From assembly GCA_040221175.1 (NCBI GenBank), contig JAVJVK010000019.1:186001-250000 (forward strand): a stretch of DNA of 64,000 nt, given 5' to 3'. Below, in pieces: positions 61,104 to 64,000 of this stretch. The first letter of the stretch is position 1. Each line of letters starts with the position of its first letter. The notes below the pieces were generated by a model. The model had not been told where the DNA came from. It saw only the letters and a list, made by a program, of their open reading frames with translations, and ran no database searches. The position numbers and the translations under genes were made by a program. The stretch is from Phycisphaerales bacterium (GTDB lineage: Bacteria > Planctomycetota > Phycisphaerae > Phycisphaerales > UBA1924).

Positions 61104-61535
61104 TTGTTGTATCGGACGGAGGTCGGCTGGCGGGTTCTCGGCCGTCGCGCCTCGCACAGCAAGACAAGGCGCTTTCGAAGTGGGCGCCTTCATGGCGTTG
61201 ATGGAGCAGAGCTTTCATTCGCTACGCATGACTACGCAGTGGCATACCCGCAGCCTCTCGTGGCGGATGTCGAAAGCCCGAGATTTTTCGCAGTAATTTT
61301 GAGTGCTTCAGCAGCTACCGCGCCCACGAGCCAGTGATGACGATTTCTCTCGTAAAGAGTTGGAGAGTGCTTGACTTGCGACAGTCAGCCGTGCGCCTCC
61401 ACGCTGCGTTGTCCTGAGTGCGTCGACGGCGAGGTCTCAGATTTTTCCCTTGAAGGGCAGGGAGCTTTGGGGTAGGTTGACTCGAGTCGTGTTCTACACA
61501 AAAGGGCGCGACGCACTCGATCCGGGGGTTTTGAC
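61104..61535. other. Intergenic leader between array C and the RHS gene
   Basis: About 430 bases, less GC-rich than the surroundings from about 61190. It has no convincing gene. It probably holds the promoter of the RHS gene; no clear sigma-70 boxes can be named. A CTCGAGTC-like palindromic stretch lies near 61480. Confidence 0.4.
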
Positions 61536-64000
61536 ATGTTTGCTCGTCTGATTTGCGTCACCGTGGCCGCGGTTCTCGCGTGCTCGTCCAGCGTTTTCGC
61601 CCAGCCGGTGTGCCCGGCGGATTGCGACATGGACGGCGAGCTGACGCTGTTCGACTTCCTGTGCTTCCAGAACCAGTTCGCTTCGGGCGATCCGGCGGCC
61701 GACTGCGACGGCGACGGCTCGCTGACGCTGTTCGACTTCCTGTGCTTCCAGAATAACTTCGCCGCCGGCTGCGACGAGCCGGCCTTTCCCGGCGACCCCA
61801 ACCCCAACGCGCCCGGCGAGAAGCCCTTCGCCGTGCCCGGCCCGCGCGGCGGCTGCGCGCCGGTTGAGATGCTCGAGCCGAAGGTGGACCAGTGGGTGCA
61901 CGGCGTGTATCCGTTCTCGGGCGAGACGTGGCAGACGGTCGTCGACTTCCGCGTGAAGGGCCGCGTGCTCGACTTCGTGTGGGCCCGCCGGTACCGCTCG
62001 CAGAGCGACGTGGATTCCGCGATGGGCGTGCGCTGGGACTTCTCGTACAACATCTTCCTCGAGGCCGACGGCATTGACCTGGTGCTGCACGACGGCTTTG
62101 GCCGCATCAACACCTACGAGGCCCAGGGCGATGGCACGTGGGCCCGGCCCGAGTTCTTCCGCGCGATCAGAACATCGCCGGATGGCAGCTACGTCATCGC
62201 GTTCGCCAATCGCGGCGAGTGGCGCTTCCTCCCGCTGGACGGCTCGGCCGCCGAGGGCAGGATCAGCGCGATCGTCGATCGCAACGGCAACACGATGTCG
62301 TTCGAGTACGACGCGGCCGGACGGCTCGAGACCATCCGCGATGACCTGAACAGGGTTTATACGCTGAGCTACGGCGCAGACGGACGGCTGGACAGCATCT
62401 GCGATTTCACGGGGCGCTGCTGGACGTACGACCATTACGGAGCCGGCGAGATGGGCGGCAGCCCGGGCGACCTCAAGAGCGTGACCACCGCAGCCGTCGT
62501 GGGCACGCCCACGGGCAACGACTTTCCCGACGGCAAGACCACGACGTACACGTATACGCAGGACACCGGCGACGAGCGGCTGGACCACCTGCTGCTGACG
62601 GTCACCGACGCCTCGGGCGTGACGCGCGTGGCCAACGAGTACGCGGCGACCACGAGCCCCGGCGACCTGCTCTACGGCCGGCTCGTGCGCCAGACCTGGG
62701 GCGACCCGGGCGACGTCATCGACCTGGTGTACGTCGACGTCGAGCCTGCGCCAGAGAACAACTTCGCCGAGATCCACGCGATCCTCAACGACCGCGAGGG
62801 CCACGTCAAGGACCTCTTTTACGACGGCGACAATCGCGGCGTGCTGTTCCGCGAGTACACGGGCCTGGCCGACCCCGACCTACCAACGACGCTCACCGAA
62901 AACCGGCCTGGCCCCCCCGTGCGTGGCCCGGAGACCGAGTTTGTCACGCGCTGGAGCTACAACGACGAGTCGATGCCCACGCTGGTGGTGCACCCGAACC
63001 TGAACGAGACCGAGCTGACCTACGACGACGTGGCCGTCTCGCCGCTGGCCCGCGGCAACCTGCTGGAGCGCCGTCTTCTGCCCGGTCCGCTGGGCGGTGA
63101 TCAACTCGAGCGCGTCGAGAGCTTCACCTACCTCGCCGGCGGGGGCGGCTGCTGCGGCAGCAAATTCGTCACCAGCCACACCGACTTCCGGGGCAACACG
63201 ACGACGCACGAGTACGACGCGTTCGCCAACCGAACGCGCACCATCGGCCGCGAGCCGGGCGTCGAGTACGACTTCGAGTACGATGCGTTCGGCCGCATGA
63301 TCGCCACGGTGCACCCGAGCCAGAACGGCGTCGATCGCCGCCGGGATGAATACGCCTACTACGCCGACGGGCCGGCCCGCGGGTATCGCGAGCGGACCAT
63401 CGTCGATGCGGGCGGGCTCGACCTGACGACCACGCACCTGTGGACGCCGCGTGGCTATGACGCCGGCGAGGTCGATGCCGAGGGGCGCCGTACCGACCAC
63501 GTCCGCAACCAGCTCGACCAGGTCGTCCGCACGCTCTTGCCCCAGGTCACCCTGGCCGGCACGACGGTGCGCTACACCCGTGATCGGATCTATGACGGGG
63601 ACGACAACGTCGTGCGACGCGATGTCTCGAACATCGACGAGAACGGCATGATCGAGGCCAATCTGGTGATCTCGACCACGTACACCTACGGCACGCTCGA
63701 CGAGCTGCTGACGGTAGCCCAGGAGATCGACGAGTCGACCTCGGCAACGACGCGATACAGCTACGACGCCAACCGAAACCGCGTGCTCATCGAGCATCCC
63801 GCGGCAGTCGCGGGCTCGCGAACGGGCAACAGCGAGCGATTCGATTACACGCCTCGGGACCTCGTCTGGCGGCACGTCCGCGGGCCCGGCACTCTGGAGA
63901 AGTCTTCGACATCATTCAGCTTCGACGGCAACCGCCAACTGACCTTCCGGGGCGAAGGCCTGGAAGGCGACTCGTCCGAGTACAACTACCGATACACGGG
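61536..64000 (+). CDS. RHS/YD-repeat protein with N-terminal EF-hand pair, 3' truncated
   Basis: At least 821 residues, running off the window. A signal peptide (MFARLICVTVAAVLACSSS) is followed by two Cys-containing EF-hands, DMDGELTLFDFLCFQN and DCDGDGSLTLFDFLCFQN, then a Pro-rich linker. The main part has many YD/RHS repeats, for example RNGNTMSFEYDAAGRLETI, GNTTTHEYDAFANRTRT and TRYSYDANRNRVLIEH. RHS proteins form large shells around C-terminal domains, often toxins, and are usually exported or surface-bound. The C-terminal domain is not visible here. Placing the EF-hand tag at the N-terminus, and with cysteines, differs from the three C-terminally tagged proteins. Confidence 0.9.
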   Translation, partial: MFARLICVTVAAVLACSSSVFAQPVCPADCDMDGELTLFDFLCFQNQFASGDPAADCDGDGSLTLFDFLCFQNNFAAGCDEPAFPGDPNPNAPGEKPFAVPGPRGGCAPVEMLEPKVDQWVHGVYPFSGETWQTVVDFRVKGRVLDFVWARRYRSQSDVDSAMGVRWDFSYNIFLEADGIDLVLHDGFGRINTYEAQGDGTWARPEFFRAIRTSPDGSYVIAFANRGEWRFLPLDGSAAEGRISAIVDRNGNTMSFEYDAAGRLETIRDDLNRVYTLSYGADGRLDSICDFTGRCWTYDHYGAGEMGGSPGDLKSVTTAAVVGTPTGNDFPDGKTTTYTYTQDTGDERLDHLLLTVTDASGVTRVANEYAATTSPGDLLYGRLVRQTWGDPGDVIDLVYVDVEPAPENNFAEIHAILNDREGHVKDLFYDGDNRGVLFREYTGLADPDLPTTLTENRPGPPVRGPETEFVTRWSYNDESMPTLVVHPNLNETELTYDDVAVSPLARGNLLERRLLPGPLGGDQLERVESFTYLAGGGGCCGSKFVTSHTDFRGNTTTHEYDAFANRTRTIGREPGVEYDFEYDAFGRMIATVHPSQNGVDRRRDEYAYYADGPARGYRERTIVDAGGLDLTTTHLWTPRGYDAGEVDAEGRRTDHVRNQLDQVVRTLLPQVTLAGTTVRYTRDRIYDGDDNVVRRDVSNIDENGMIEANLVISTTYTYGTLDELLTVAQEIDESTSATTRYSYDANRNRVLIEHPAAVAGSRTGNSERFDYTPRDLVWRHVRGPGTLEKSSTSFSFDGNRQLTFRGEGLEGDSSEYNYRYT

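Overview
The window reads as a chromosome piece from a GC-rich planctomycete, most likely class Phycisphaerae. The main clue is a family of exported proteins carrying a paired EF-hand, dockerin-like tag of the form DxDGDGxLTxFDFLxFxNxF, found in four genes here. A fused CcoN-CcoO cbb3 oxidase, many lipoproteins and large exported proteins, and very long antisense open frames caused by high GC agree with this. No 16S rRNA or other phylogenetic marker is present, so the class is an inference.

Layout. 1-3136: tail of a haem-copper oxidase support operon (ctaB, an ABC exporter pair, a SCO copper chaperone), translationally coupled. 3133-6289: an SDR/DUF2867 protein and three unrecognised small genes. 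6920-14099: a less GC-rich restriction-modification island (HNH nuclease, MORC/MutL-like GHKL ATPase, Z1 helicase-like ATPase, PD-(D/E)XK protein, convergent C5 cytosine methyltransferase), flanked by an inverted pair of REP-like palindromes. 14397-16942: a palindromic 21-bp repeat array, then an exported EF-hand protein. 17165-26652: a complete cbb3 oxidase operon on the minus strand (ccoNO fusion, ccoQ, one-haem ccoP, ccoG, ccoH, a SafE-like protein, ccoI, ccoS), followed by a SOUL-family lipoprotein. A divergent Rrf2 regulator has a candidate operator between it and ccoNO.

27372-39179: exported peptidases (S9A; a rare M14 plus S9 fusion; M28 plus PDZ), purD, an acetyltransferase, tRNA-fMet with a clear terminator, tRNA-Thr(CGT), and small proteins. 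39232-46760: DoxX-like protein, methyltransferase, ABC-2 exporter, rhodanese and CstB-like persulfide dioxygenase, surE and an RNHCP protein. 46757-50033: two exported EF-hand proteins separated by a second 21-bp array. 50165-58525: peroxiredoxin, aminotransferase, hexose-phosphate mutase, and an ECF sigma-factor module with secreted proteins of unknown role. 58545-64000: methyltransferase, a secreted protein, a third 21-bp array, and the start of an RHS/YD-repeat protein that runs off the window and carries its EF-hand tag at the N-terminus.

The most unusual signal is non-coding. Three intergenic arrays (about 14397-14711, 48220-48576, 60810-61103) keep an exact 21-bp period. Many of their units are palindromes that change in both arms together. 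The sequences differ between arrays, but each lies just 3' of an exported-protein gene. I do not recognise this as any described element.
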